From assembly GCA_020438105.1 (NCBI GenBank), contig JAGQVE010000001.1, forward strand, positions 113,700 through 177,699: a stretch of DNA of 64,000 nt. The letters are read 5' to 3'. The translations under genes and the position numbers were made by a program. Positions 43,661 to 52,470 of this stretch are shown here, piece after piece; the stretch's first letter is position 1, and every line of letters begins with the position of its first letter. The notes beneath the pieces are model-generated. The model saw nothing but the letters and a program-made list of their open reading frames with translations. It was not told where the DNA came from and did no database searches. The DNA comes from Bacteroidales bacterium (lineage in GTDB: Bacteria > Bacteroidota > Bacteroidia > Bacteroidales > JAADJA01).

Positions 43661-44263
43661 ATGACCCTCTTCATCATTGCCATTACTGCCATTGTTTCTG
43701 TTCTTGCTTTTAACAGACGCGATCTTTTCGACAAACTAAAGTTTAACGCCTTTTACATTCATAAAGAAAAACAATGGTACCGCTTTTTAAGCTACGGCCT
43801 TGTCCATGCGGATTTGATGCACCTTTTTGTAAACATGTTTGTGTTGTATTCATTTGGATCAGTGGTTGAGAATGAATTTCACAAGCTATTCGATACTAAA
43901 AGCATCCCATATTTTACTTTTTTATACATCGGAGGATTAGCATTTAGTACTTTATGGGATTTTGGCAAAAACAAAGACAATATCTTCTACAATGCTGTTG
44001 GGGCATCCGGTGCGGTATCAGCAATTCTGTTTTCTTCAATTATTCTTGTTCCGCAGGGTGGCATAGGATTCTTTTTTATTCCCATTGATATTCCCAGCCC
44101 CATATTCGGGATTCTTTATCTTGTTTATTCGGCGTATATGGCCAAACGAGGAACCAGCAATATAGGCCACAGTGCACATTTCTGGGGATCTGTATTTGGA
44201 GTAGTATTCACAATTGCACTCAAGCCAGAGTTGTTATCTGACTTTATTGATTATTTATTTTAG
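43661..44263 (+). CDS. Rhomboid-family intramembrane serine protease
   Basis: From the ATG at 43661 the protein has 200 residues with six membrane helices. Rhomboid hallmarks are WYRFLSYGLVHADLMHLFVNMFVLYSFG in the second helix region, GASGAVSA with the catalytic Ser, and GHSAHFWGSVFG with the catalytic His. The second helix has H-x-x-x-N (HLFVNM) as in the family. It cleaves membrane proteins within the bilayer. It starts 4 bp after the preceding membrane-protein gene. The substrate is unknown. Confidence 0.92.
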   Translation: MTLFIIAITAIVSVLAFNRRDLFDKLKFNAFYIHKEKQWYRFLSYGLVHADLMHLFVNMFVLYSFGSVVENEFHKLFDTKSIPYFTFLYIGGLAFSTLWDFGKNKDNIFYNAVGASGAVSAILFSSIILVPQGGIGFFFIPIDIPSPIFGILYLVYSAYMAKRGTSNIGHSAHFWGSVFGVVFTIALKPELLSDFIDYLF

Positions 44264-44292
44264 GGTTCTTATATGTGGAGCTATTTCCCATA

Positions 44293-44573
44293 TTGAGACA
44301 AATACACAAACCCAAATTTCCTACAAATCACTCGTTTTCAGTGCAAATCCTTTCGGGCATATCATTTGAATTATACTTGTCCTGATTTAGATTGACATTT
44401 CAAAGGTTAATCTTTATAGCTAATTTATGAATTAGGGGATTTCGATATAAATCTGTTTACTACTTATTTCCAAAAGATGACTTTAATTGCCTTGTTTGGT
44501 TAATTAAGTCAGGTTTAAATATTAAAGGCTCTGAAATTCTCTAATGCGTCAATAATTACAGAATTTGTCTCAA
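44293..44573. repeat. 281-bp stretch bounded by an 11-bp inverted repeat
   Basis: TTGAGACAAAT (44293-44303) and ATTTGTCTCAA (44563-44573) are perfect inverted copies enclosing AT-rich non-coding DNA. Direct target duplications were not seen. It fills most of the 355-bp gap between the rhomboid and LamG genes. A small non-autonomous element or an accidental pair are both possible. Confidence 0.35.
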
Positions 44574-44618
44574 ACTTAATCTTATAAATATTTTTAATAC
44601 TAATTTAAAATCATCAAA

Positions 44619-46145
44619 ATGAGAAAATTTTACATGCTTTTCCTGGGGGTCATTTTATTGGCTTTTCCAGCCAGTATATCCGCACAAAATTATGCACTGC
44701 AGTTTGCCCCTAATTCGATAGGATTACAGAAAAACACCGTAACCACCTATGGATTGAATTTTAATGGCAACACCACTCTTTCGATAGAGGCCTGGGTAAA
44801 TCTGAACAGTTTTCAAACAGGAAGTCCAATTGTTTTTAAAGAAAATGGAGCCAATTGCAGTACACCCAAAATCGCAATCTGGTTTTTCGTTGATGAAACC
44901 GGACATATGGGATTGGGATTAGGAAACGGAACTGAATTTAATGCTGCATTTTCGAATAGTACGTTAAGTCTGGGTGAATGGCATCATGTAGCAGCTACCT
45001 GGGATGGAGCCTTAATCACCTTGTACCTTGATGGAGTTGCCGACGGTACGTTAATTGCCGGAGGTCAGCTTTACGATGATGGTGACGAAATAAACATCGG
45101 AAACCGTTGGAATTGCTATCGCCGTTCATTTGACGGAATGATTGATGAAATCAGGATATGGAACGATGTAAGATCAGAAGCGGAATTGGCCGACAATATG
45201 TATCTGGAGTTAAGCGCTCCTGAGTTGGAATCGGACTTAGCCCTTTATTATAACTTCAATGAAGGTACAGGAACCACTACAACTGATCAAAGTGCAAATG
45301 AATATGAAGGACTTTTAGGCGGAATCGCATACCCGGCAAGTACCACTACTGCTCCCAGCTGGGTTGATTCAGGAGTTCCGTTTTTTACCTGCCCCACGGT
45401 TGAAATAACTGGTGATGATCTGGTTTATGACGGATATAACCCTTATTCATGTGCTGATTTAACTGCAAATGTAACGGATGGAACAGCTCCTTTTACCTAT
45501 GAATGGAGCAACGGCGACACAGGTCAAAGTACGGAGGTTTGCCCGGATGAACCAACAGTTTACACCGTTACAGTTACCGATGCAAATAACTGTTCAGTTT
45601 CAGCTGATTTTTTGGTAGATGTAATTGACGTTCATTGCGGATGGGGTGGAAATAAAGTACTGGTTTGCCACAGCTCTTTTTGGTGGCCCGATTATAAATA
45701 CACCATTTGTACGCATAAATTCCTTGTTCCGCTACTGCTCTATTTTGGCGATGAGTTAGGTTCATGCGATAATTACAAATCAACACCGTTTATTGAAGGC
45801 ATTCCTGAATTTGAAACGGAAGCTGAACTCCAGCAATTTGACCAGATGATGTTTGAAAAATACAAACTAAGCAATCCCGGACTGATCGAAACAAATCTGA
45901 ATGTTTATCCCAACCCTGTTGAAACATTCGCCAATGTGCAGTTTACAACATTGGTAAACGATTATGCGACCGTTGAGATTTATGACCTGATGGGAAGAAA
46001 GATTGAAACCATTTTTAATGGTATTACAGAAGTTGGAGTAATGAACCAGGTTACATTTGATGGATCAAAACTACAAAGTGGTACCTACCTGATCATTTTA
46101 AAACAAGGTGAAAATGTTTTACGTCAAAAAGTTACTATAAAATAA
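44619..46145 (+). CDS. LamG-domain T9SS cargo protein
   Basis: The 508-residue protein has a signal peptide (LFLGVILLAFPASISAQ) and a LamG/concanavalin-like domain (about 25-215, with LSIEAWVNLNS, LGEWHHVAATWDGALITLYLDG, FDGMIDEIRIWNDVRSEAEL). An SprB-like repeat (ADLTANVTDGTAPFTYEWSNGDTGQ) and a Cys-rich segment (NKVLVCHSS ... TICTHKFLV ... FGDELGSC) follow. A T9SS sorting domain starts at VYPNPVETFANVQF and ends SGTYLIILKQGENVLRQKVTIK. It is predicted to be cell-surface attached or secreted and may bind carbohydrates. A terminator follows. Confidence 0.88.
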   Translation: MRKFYMLFLGVILLAFPASISAQNYALQFAPNSIGLQKNTVTTYGLNFNGNTTLSIEAWVNLNSFQTGSPIVFKENGANCSTPKIAIWFFVDETGHMGLGLGNGTEFNAAFSNSTLSLGEWHHVAATWDGALITLYLDGVADGTLIAGGQLYDDGDEINIGNRWNCYRRSFDGMIDEIRIWNDVRSEAELADNMYLELSAPELESDLALYYNFNEGTGTTTTDQSANEYEGLLGGIAYPASTTTAPSWVDSGVPFFTCPTVEITGDDLVYDGYNPYSCADLTANVTDGTAPFTYEWSNGDTGQSTEVCPDEPTVYTVTVTDANNCSVSADFLVDVIDVHCGWGGNKVLVCHSSFWWPDYKYTICTHKFLVPLLLYFGDELGSCDNYKSTPFIEGIPEFETEAELQQFDQMMFEKYKLSNPGLIETNLNVYPNPVETFANVQFTTLVNDYATVEIYDLMGRKIETIFNGITEVGVMNQVTFDGSKLQSGTYLIILKQGENVLRQKVTIK

Positions 46146-46166
46146 TCTGATTTTAAATTATTGGAT

Positions 46167-46197
46167 AACCGCTGGTCAATGATCAGCGGTTTTTTTA
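46167..46197 (+). terminator. Intrinsic terminator after the LamG gene
   Basis: AACCGCTG (46167-46174) pairs with CAGCGGTT (46184-46191) and seven T follow. The stem overlaps the stop codon of the convergent gene at 46176. Confidence 0.9.
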
Positions 46198-47219
46198 TTG
46201 TTAAAGAAAATCCGTCGTCCGTAAAAAAACCTGATTACTCCCAAGTCAAAGTTGATGGAGTTTCTTTGATTTTGGCCGGTGTTTCCGCTAAAACTATCGT
46301 TCGACACAGTCATTCCGCCAAAAGCTTTTCGTGAACTATACAGGATTCCTGCCCTTGCCAAAACCCGCCCGCTCACCAAATTTCCGGTCCTTGTGCTGTC
46401 AGAATTGGGATAGGCTACATCAAAGGATTGTGTTGAAATTCCGGGTGCAATCGTAAGATTTATATTGAGATTTTTCCAGATCACGAAAGTATGTGAATAG
46501 CCTACAGATATACCGATTCCTCCCACCGAAACACTATTGAATAATAAGTCATCTTTGAAGGTTTGGTGCAATTCATTGGGAATAATTGCCGAATCACCAT
46601 AAACACCTAATAAATTAAAGAAGCCTCCGGCAAGTAATGAGCCGGCACTTTTCTTTTGTAATTCGGTTTGAATAAACGTGGATTTGGCTGAAAACTTTTC
46701 ATGATTAAATATCCAGGTAAAACTTCCAGCAAAGGAGGTTGTGGCAATATCAGGCCGAATGGGGTAACCATCTGCTTCATTCCAGTCATTTTTATATTCA
46801 TCCGGATTTTCAATATAATACCCCTGGTATACCTGTAAATAAAAATCAATGATGAATTTCCTGCCATAAAACGAGGTTTGCGCATCAAAACGTCGGGTAT
46901 TACCATAAATTTGATCATCATTATTGATAAACGGAAAATTAAATGCTAGGCCAAGACCAAACCATTTATAAGTCGCACCAATACCGAGGTTAAGACTGCT
47001 ATTGGGAGAATAATAAAGGCTGCTGCCTAAATCATGGTCGGTAACCGAAAAACGATTGAATTTATCAATGGCATAAACTTTTAATCCCAGGGCATCTGAT
47101 AAATCCTCAATAAATTCACTTGAATCAGAAGATTTTAAACCGCTAACTTCGGTTTGAGAAAGTCCAATCTGTAGGCCCATTGTTAACCCAAAAAAAAACG
47201 ACAGAAATATCAATTTCAT
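46176..47219 (-). CDS. DUF4421 outer-membrane barrel-like protein
   Basis: The 347-residue protein has a signal peptide (IFLSFFFGLTMGLQIGLSQ). The DUF4421 pattern includes AIDKFNRFSVTD, LYYSPNSSLNLGIGATYKWFGLGLAFNFPFINND, RFDAQTSFYGRKFIIDFYLQVYQGYY and RPDIATTSFAGSFTWIFNHEKFSAKSTFIQTELQKKSAGSLL. The alternating beta strands fit an outer-membrane barrel. The role is unknown. The gene is 12 bp downstream of the helicase gene on the same strand, so they may be co-transcribed. Confidence 0.85.
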   Translation of the reverse strand: MKLIFLSFFFGLTMGLQIGLSQTEVSGLKSSDSSEFIEDLSDALGLKVYAIDKFNRFSVTDHDLGSSLYYSPNSSLNLGIGATYKWFGLGLAFNFPFINNDDQIYGNTRRFDAQTSFYGRKFIIDFYLQVYQGYYIENPDEYKNDWNEADGYPIRPDIATTSFAGSFTWIFNHEKFSAKSTFIQTELQKKSAGSLLAGGFFNLLGVYGDSAIIPNELHQTFKDDLLFNSVSVGGIGISVGYSHTFVIWKNLNINLTIAPGISTQSFDVAYPNSDSTRTGNLVSGRVLARAGILYSSRKAFGGMTVSNDSFSGNTGQNQRNSINFDLGVIRFFYGRRIFFNNKKTADH

Positions 47220-47231
47220 TGGCTACTCAAA

Positions 47232-50200
47232 TTATTTCACGACTTCAACAGGGTTTTTTTCATATATATAAAGTACTACACCAAATACATTTTGATACCC
47301 TACTTGCTGTAGCGTTTTAATATATTTTTTTACCTGCAAAACATGTTTTTCAGATTTCCGGCCTGTTTTGTAATCCACAACCGTAATTTTATCTCCATCC
47401 AAAATCACCCTGTCGGGTCGTTGAATATCCCCGTTGGGCAACAATAGATCAAATTCTTCAAGGCTCGTGATTTCCGGATTAAAATAAGGTTCCACCGCAG
47501 GATGCGTAATAAAATGCCGGAGCTGATTTCCTATTTTATCAGCGATTTCAAAATCAAGTAAGCCATTTGCTTCAAATGCTGATACAACCTCCTGAATATC
47601 TTTTTTACTTCGAATCTTTGATAACATTTTATGAATGAGTGTACCCCATTCCGAATCGCCGGCCGGATGCTCGATCTCCCAATATTCCGGCGCCTGCAAA
47701 CTCAATGACACCAACTTCCGCCAATCTGCAGAAGTGGTCAGGTCAATGGGTTTCTGCTGGCCGCCTGGCTTTTCCTTGTTTTGGTTTCGGGTATTTTCGT
47801 CACCGAATTTATAAATTGTCAAATCGTCCTGCCAGTGGTTTGCCGTTTGCAAATAATGCTTTAATACCACAGGAATTGAAACGGACTCAGCACTTTTGGG
47901 TGGGTAATCCGAAATAACATGAAGGCGGTCGGCTGCGCGTGTCATTACCACATACAACACATTTATAAGGTCAAGCAGTGATTTGCCCTTTTCTTCCAGA
48001 TACGATTCTTCAAAACGGGTTTCCTGCAAATTGGCAGAGGCATCCACTAATATAGTATTCAAATCAGGAATAATCTCCCCCGGATCAACCCAAAGCTTAT
48101 CTTTTGAAATTTTTAGTTTTTCATTTGCAAAGGGATAGATCACCACCGGAAATTCCAGCCCTTTTGATTTATGGATGGTCATCACCTTAACAGCATTTAC
48201 CTCGGCAGGAACAACAATGGAAAGCCGGTCCTTTTTGCGGCCCCACCAATCAATTAAAGCCTTTAAATCAAAACCGGGATCTTTCATTTGATCCAAAACC
48301 GAATCGAGGAAAAAAGGAATATAGGGGTCGTTAGAATTTTGCATATCAAAACCCCTGATCACCTCTTCGCAAAACTCATAAACAGATAACTCCAGCAACC
48401 TGTCCGAATTGATTTTAATCCCAAATTTTTCAAGATTTCCAAAAAACGATTTAATCCGGAAATCTTTCCCTGCCCCCTTTACCCATTGTTCTATCGACGA
48501 GGGCCAGTCTTGCTCCATTTTTTTGTTTTGCCTGAACCAATTCAGCAATTCCATCCTGGCAATCTGATCATCGGCCGAAACCAGCATCCTTGCAATTGAA
48601 ATTATTGTACGCACATTGATGGAAGCAGCGAGCAGCAGTGATTCACTTGATACAACAGGGATATTTTGCTGGAGCAAATGAGCGGCAATCAAACTCGCTG
48701 ATGAATTATTCCTGCACAAAACAGCTATGTCGCCAGGTTTATAATCAAAGGCTTCAGATTGATGAATAATCTCAACAATTCGATTCAAATTATGGGTCTC
48801 CTTGTCAAATTCATCCTGATCATTTTTATAGAACGCAATTTCAACAAACCCTCCTGTATTGCTGCTTCCGGCAATCTGGGCTGCATTTGCATACACTTCT
48901 CGGTAGTTTTCGGGAAGTAATCCGGCGACAATCTTAAAAAACGCATTGTTAAATTCAACCAGTTGCTTTGCCGAACGGAAATTATGTATTAAATCTTTTG
49001 CCTCATGATTTCTGATCAAAACCTGTTCACGCTCTTTAATCAGGGGCAGATCATCTGATTTATACAATTTCGGCAACTGAATAAATTGCTCCACCTCACC
49101 ACTTCGCCATCGGTATATAGCCTGTTTGGCATCACCAACGATCATGTTGAAGTTATTTGTACTTAGGGAGTTTTCGTAGAGCGGGAGTAAATTTTGCCAT
49201 TGCAATACGGAAGTATCCTGAAATTCGTCCACCAGGTAATGCTGGAATTTTTCGCCAACACGCTCATAAATAAAAGGAACTGGCTCATTCATCACCACCT
49301 TTGAAATTCGCTGATTGAATTCAGAGATCAGCAAAATGTTATTCTCCGATCTGTAATCATCCAGAATTTGTTCAATTTCGTGCAATATGGCTAGTGGATA
49401 AAGATTATTTCGAACGGCTTGTGAAATCTTATATTTCTCTTCATTATTTTCGATGTGTTGAAGTATTTCCAGATAAACATCCGACAATTGCTGTTTGATA
49501 CTATCAATGGCAGCTTTATCAGCAGCACTGGCTTTACCACTGTACCATTTATCCTGCTCAACTGTATTGATCACAGTATTAGTAGGTTTTTGTCTTGAAA
49601 AATCACCTTTTGCAAACCTGTTGAACCAGGGATAAATCCCCCTGTTTCCCTGGGCAAATGCAGCTTCTCCCACAGCCGATTGCCGGATCAGTGCCATGGC
49701 CTTATCACCAAACTTTTGCAACTGCTGTTCATATTCAAAAATAAATTTTGAAATAACAACATGAATCTTAATAAAATCTCCTATTGAATGCTCTTTTAAT
49801 GTTTTCACCTGCTTTTGACTATCCTCCTGCATTAGGAGTTTGGCCACATTATAAATATCATCCTCGATATTCCAGTTCTTTTCATCTTCTGTTTTCGCCT
49901 GTGTAAATTTTACCAAAAGGTTAGTCAAATCCTCATCACTTCCGGCTTTATTTACTAAAAGATCAATGATCCTCCGAAGGGTTTCTTCGGTATCCAGTTC
50001 CACCTCAAACCCCATTGGAAGGCGAAGATCAAAAGCAAAACTTCGTATGATTTTGTGCACAAAACTATCAATGGTGCTGATGGCAAAATCAGAATAATGG
50101 TGCAGGATTAGTTGGGTAACCATTTGGGCATTCTCAACCAGCTTTTCATCCGGCATTTTTAGCTTTTCCTTTAGTTGATCAAACATGACCGCAACTGATC

Positions 50201-50408
50201 CGGAAAGTGGATTTTGCTGCTGATTGCCGATTTGCAGCAACGCATTGATCACCCTTTCCTTCATTTCATTGGCAGCCTTATTGGTAAATGTTATTGCTAA
50301 TATCCGCTTGTATTTCCAGGGATTTTCGAGTACCAATGTAAGATATTCCCTTACGAGTGTAAAGGTTTTGCCTGATCCAGCCGATGATTTGTATACTGTA
50401 AAACTCAT
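47232..50408 (-). CDS. UvrD/AddA-like helicase-nuclease
   Basis: The 1058-residue protein is a superfamily 1 helicase fused to a nuclease. Motif I is SSAGSGKT (residues 8-15), motif Ia ILAITFTNKAANEMKERV, motif II VDEFQDTS, motif III VGDAKQAIYRWR, and motifs V/VI are VMTIHKSKGLEFPVVIYPF and VLYVVMTRAADRLHV. The C-terminus carries a PD-(D/E)xK site, RPDRVILDGDKITVVDYKTGRK. It acts in double-strand break repair like AddA or RecB. A partner AddB is not in this window. It lies downstream of the TonB-like gene and a terminator. Confidence 0.93.
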   Translation of the reverse strand: MSFTVYKSSAGSGKTFTLVREYLTLVLENPWKYKRILAITFTNKAANEMKERVINALLQIGNQQQNPLSGSVAVMFDQLKEKLKMPDEKLVENAQMVTQLILHHYSDFAISTIDSFVHKIIRSFAFDLRLPMGFEVELDTEETLRRIIDLLVNKAGSDEDLTNLLVKFTQAKTEDEKNWNIEDDIYNVAKLLMQEDSQKQVKTLKEHSIGDFIKIHVVISKFIFEYEQQLQKFGDKAMALIRQSAVGEAAFAQGNRGIYPWFNRFAKGDFSRQKPTNTVINTVEQDKWYSGKASAADKAAIDSIKQQLSDVYLEILQHIENNEEKYKISQAVRNNLYPLAILHEIEQILDDYRSENNILLISEFNQRISKVVMNEPVPFIYERVGEKFQHYLVDEFQDTSVLQWQNLLPLYENSLSTNNFNMIVGDAKQAIYRWRSGEVEQFIQLPKLYKSDDLPLIKEREQVLIRNHEAKDLIHNFRSAKQLVEFNNAFFKIVAGLLPENYREVYANAAQIAGSSNTGGFVEIAFYKNDQDEFDKETHNLNRIVEIIHQSEAFDYKPGDIAVLCRNNSSASLIAAHLLQQNIPVVSSESLLLAASINVRTIISIARMLVSADDQIARMELLNWFRQNKKMEQDWPSSIEQWVKGAGKDFRIKSFFGNLEKFGIKINSDRLLELSVYEFCEEVIRGFDMQNSNDPYIPFFLDSVLDQMKDPGFDLKALIDWWGRKKDRLSIVVPAEVNAVKVMTIHKSKGLEFPVVIYPFANEKLKISKDKLWVDPGEIIPDLNTILVDASANLQETRFEESYLEEKGKSLLDLINVLYVVMTRAADRLHVISDYPPKSAESVSIPVVLKHYLQTANHWQDDLTIYKFGDENTRNQNKEKPGGQQKPIDLTTSADWRKLVSLSLQAPEYWEIEHPAGDSEWGTLIHKMLSKIRSKKDIQEVVSAFEANGLLDFEIADKIGNQLRHFITHPAVEPYFNPEITSLEEFDLLLPNGDIQRPDRVILDGDKITVVDYKTGRKSEKHVLQVKKYIKTLQQVGYQNVFGVVLYIYEKNPVEVVK

Positions 50409-50431
50409 TGATTTAAGTCCCCACGAATTTA

Positions 50432-50461
50432 CAAAAAAACCCCTGACAAACTTGCCAGGGG
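50432..50461 (-). terminator. Intrinsic terminator of the TonB-domain gene
   Basis: On the minus strand, CCCCTGGCAAG-TT-TGTCAGGGG forms an imperfect stem followed by a seven-T run. It lies about 45 bp beyond the stop at 50505 and before the helicase start at 50408. Confidence 0.88.
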
Positions 50462-50504
50462 AAAAATGATCATGAAGAGGAATATATAAGGGCAGATAGT
50501 GCTC

Positions 50505-51002
50505 TTAATAGAGCTTGAATAAAAATCGCATGTAATAGGGTTTGTGCATTTGAACGATGCAATTCCTTAATTGAAGATTTTCAATTTTTTGCTGTACATA
50601 ACCAGCCAATCGCGGGTCATTCGACATGGCATCTTCAACCCGTGCACGACCTGATTCGTCGAATGAAAACTTCACTACCACAGCTCCTTCAATGCCTTGC
50701 TCCTGCGCAAATGAAGGGTAAGGAACTTGTTCAATGATGCATTTATGAGCTGCATTTGGAAAACTTGATTCAACAACAACTTCATCAAGGTCGATGATAA
50801 TTGTATCTGTAAAATTATCGTGATGAACACGCGTATTGTCAGCCACAGGGGATGACACTATCGGAGTTGCAACTACCGTCGATAAATTATCAACCGGGTT
50901 CACATTTATAGTATTTTCGGGCAAATTAAACAGCGAAAAGGCATAACTCTGCACCCCCAGAGTCGTACCCACAAAAAGTAAAATGAGTGTTAGCGTTTTC
51001 AT
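50505..51002 (-). CDS. Small TonB C-terminal-domain protein
   Basis: The 165-residue protein has an N-terminal signal or anchor (LTLILLFVGTTLGVQSYAF), a polar linker, and a C-terminal TonB-like domain: PSFAQEQGIEGAVVVKFSFDESGRARVEDAMSNDPRLAGYVQQKIENLQL. This is the energy-transducer pattern (YP..A...GI.G.V.V.F). The usual Pro-rich membrane-spanning region is short, so it may be a soluble relative rather than a full TonB. It is alone between two terminator-bounded units. Confidence 0.82.
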   Translation of the reverse strand: MKTLTLILLFVGTTLGVQSYAFSLFNLPENTINVNPVDNLSTVVATPIVSSPVADNTRVHHDNFTDTIIIDLDEVVVESSFPNAAHKCIIEQVPYPSFAQEQGIEGAVVVKFSFDESGRARVEDAMSNDPRLAGYVQQKIENLQLRNCIVQMHKPYYMRFLFKLY

Positions 51003-51240
51003 AGTTTAAATGATTTGTTAGCATGTTTTAAATTGGTACAAATGTTTGCTCTACTTTTATGCCAAAAGCCATTAACAGCTCATTTTAAATCACTTACAAC
51101 AACCAACACATTATAAAATCAAAAGAGTTTGTGTTCATATTTTTACAATTTTGTTCAATACCGCACAAAAATTCACGGGCAATTCAATTAATTATAACTT
51201 TACCATTTTAATGAATCAGTTATCTGAAAAATTAATGATC

Positions 51241-52470
51241 ATGAAACAGTTGATTTTAGTTATTGCAGTTTTTATAACCATAACATCTGCATATGCTCAG
51301 AAAAATGAAAAAAGGGATGTTGCAGTTTTTAAAACAAAACAAAACGGATTTTACCAGGACAGCATTTTGCCTGCTATCGAAAACTTCAATGCTGAACCGC
51401 AAGAGCCAGGCACTTACCTCTCGATGGATTTTTCCAAAATGGACTTTCCGACTGATCCGGCTAAATACACGCAGGTTTGGCATAATGCTCCTTTATCACA
51501 GGGATTAACCGGAACTTGCTGGTGCTTTGCCACCACATCCTTTATGGAATCGGAGGTGAAGAGACTGAATAATATATCGGTGAAATTATCGGAGATGTAT
51601 GCTGTGTATTGGGAATATGTGGCAAGGGCCGAATATTTTGTAGCGCACCGTGGCGAAATGACACTTGGCGAAGGCTCTGAAGCAAACGGACTCACAAGGA
51701 TCATGAAAGATCACGGATTGGTTCCGGTAAGTGCATACTCGGGTATGCTTCCAGGTCAACGATTTCATGATCATTCGAAGTTATTCGAAGAAATTAAAGA
51801 TTATCTTAACCAGGTAAAATCACAAAACGCCTGGAATAAGGAGGTGGTGGTAAGTACTGTAAAAGAAATCCTGAACCACTACATGCAGGAGCCTCCCAAA
51901 TCATTTAACTATCAGGGTCAAACCTATACTCCGATGACTTTTATGACCGACCATTGTCATATAAATCCTCAGGATTATTATTGTTTTATGTCGACGAAAT
52001 CGCAAACCTATCATCAGAAAGACAAATTAGAGGTACCCGACAACTGGTGGAATAATTCCGAATATTACAATATTTACCTGGACGAATTCAGGGATTTACT
52101 GATCAATGCGCTTGAATCAGGATATTCTGTTTCTGTTTGCGGTGATGTTAGCGAACCCGGTTACGATCGATATGAGGAAGCAGGCATCATTCCCGATTTT
52201 GATATTCCTGAAAATTACATCAATGCCGACGCGCGCGAATTCAGATTTAACAATAAAACCACTACCGACGATCATTGCATCCATTTTGTGGGAATTTACA
52301 ATGATGGCACTCACTACTGGTTTATGATCAAGGATTCCAGCTCAAGTGGGTTCGACGGCCCCCATAAAGGTTACCGGTTTATGCGCGAGGATTATGTAAA
52401 ACTAAAGATACTTGCAGCCATGCTCCATAAAGATGGTGCCCGAAAAGTGTTGGATCAAATCATCAAATAA
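51241..52470 (+). CDS. pepC: C1-family peptidase, aminopeptidase C/bleomycin-hydrolase-like
   Basis: From the ATG at 51241 the protein has 409 residues and a signal peptide (LILVIAVFITITSAYAQ); the longer frame from 51151 adds an unlikely leader. The catalytic cysteine lies in QGLTGTC93WCFATTSFMESE. The catalytic histidine is in DDHCIHFVGIYND, and MIKDSSSSGFDGPHKGYRFM holds the later Asn/Asp region. The enzyme is probably exported and trims peptides from the N-terminus. It ends one base before the stop of the convergent alaS, leaving no gap between them. Confidence 0.92.
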   Translation: MKQLILVIAVFITITSAYAQKNEKRDVAVFKTKQNGFYQDSILPAIENFNAEPQEPGTYLSMDFSKMDFPTDPAKYTQVWHNAPLSQGLTGTCWCFATTSFMESEVKRLNNISVKLSEMYAVYWEYVARAEYFVAHRGEMTLGEGSEANGLTRIMKDHGLVPVSAYSGMLPGQRFHDHSKLFEEIKDYLNQVKSQNAWNKEVVVSTVKEILNHYMQEPPKSFNYQGQTYTPMTFMTDHCHINPQDYYCFMSTKSQTYHQKDKLEVPDNWWNNSEYYNIYLDEFRDLLINALESGYSVSVCGDVSEPGYDRYEEAGIIPDFDIPENYINADAREFRFNNKTTTDDHCIHFVGIYNDGTHYWFMIKDSSSSGFDGPHKGYRFMREDYVKLKILAAMLHKDGARKVLDQIIK

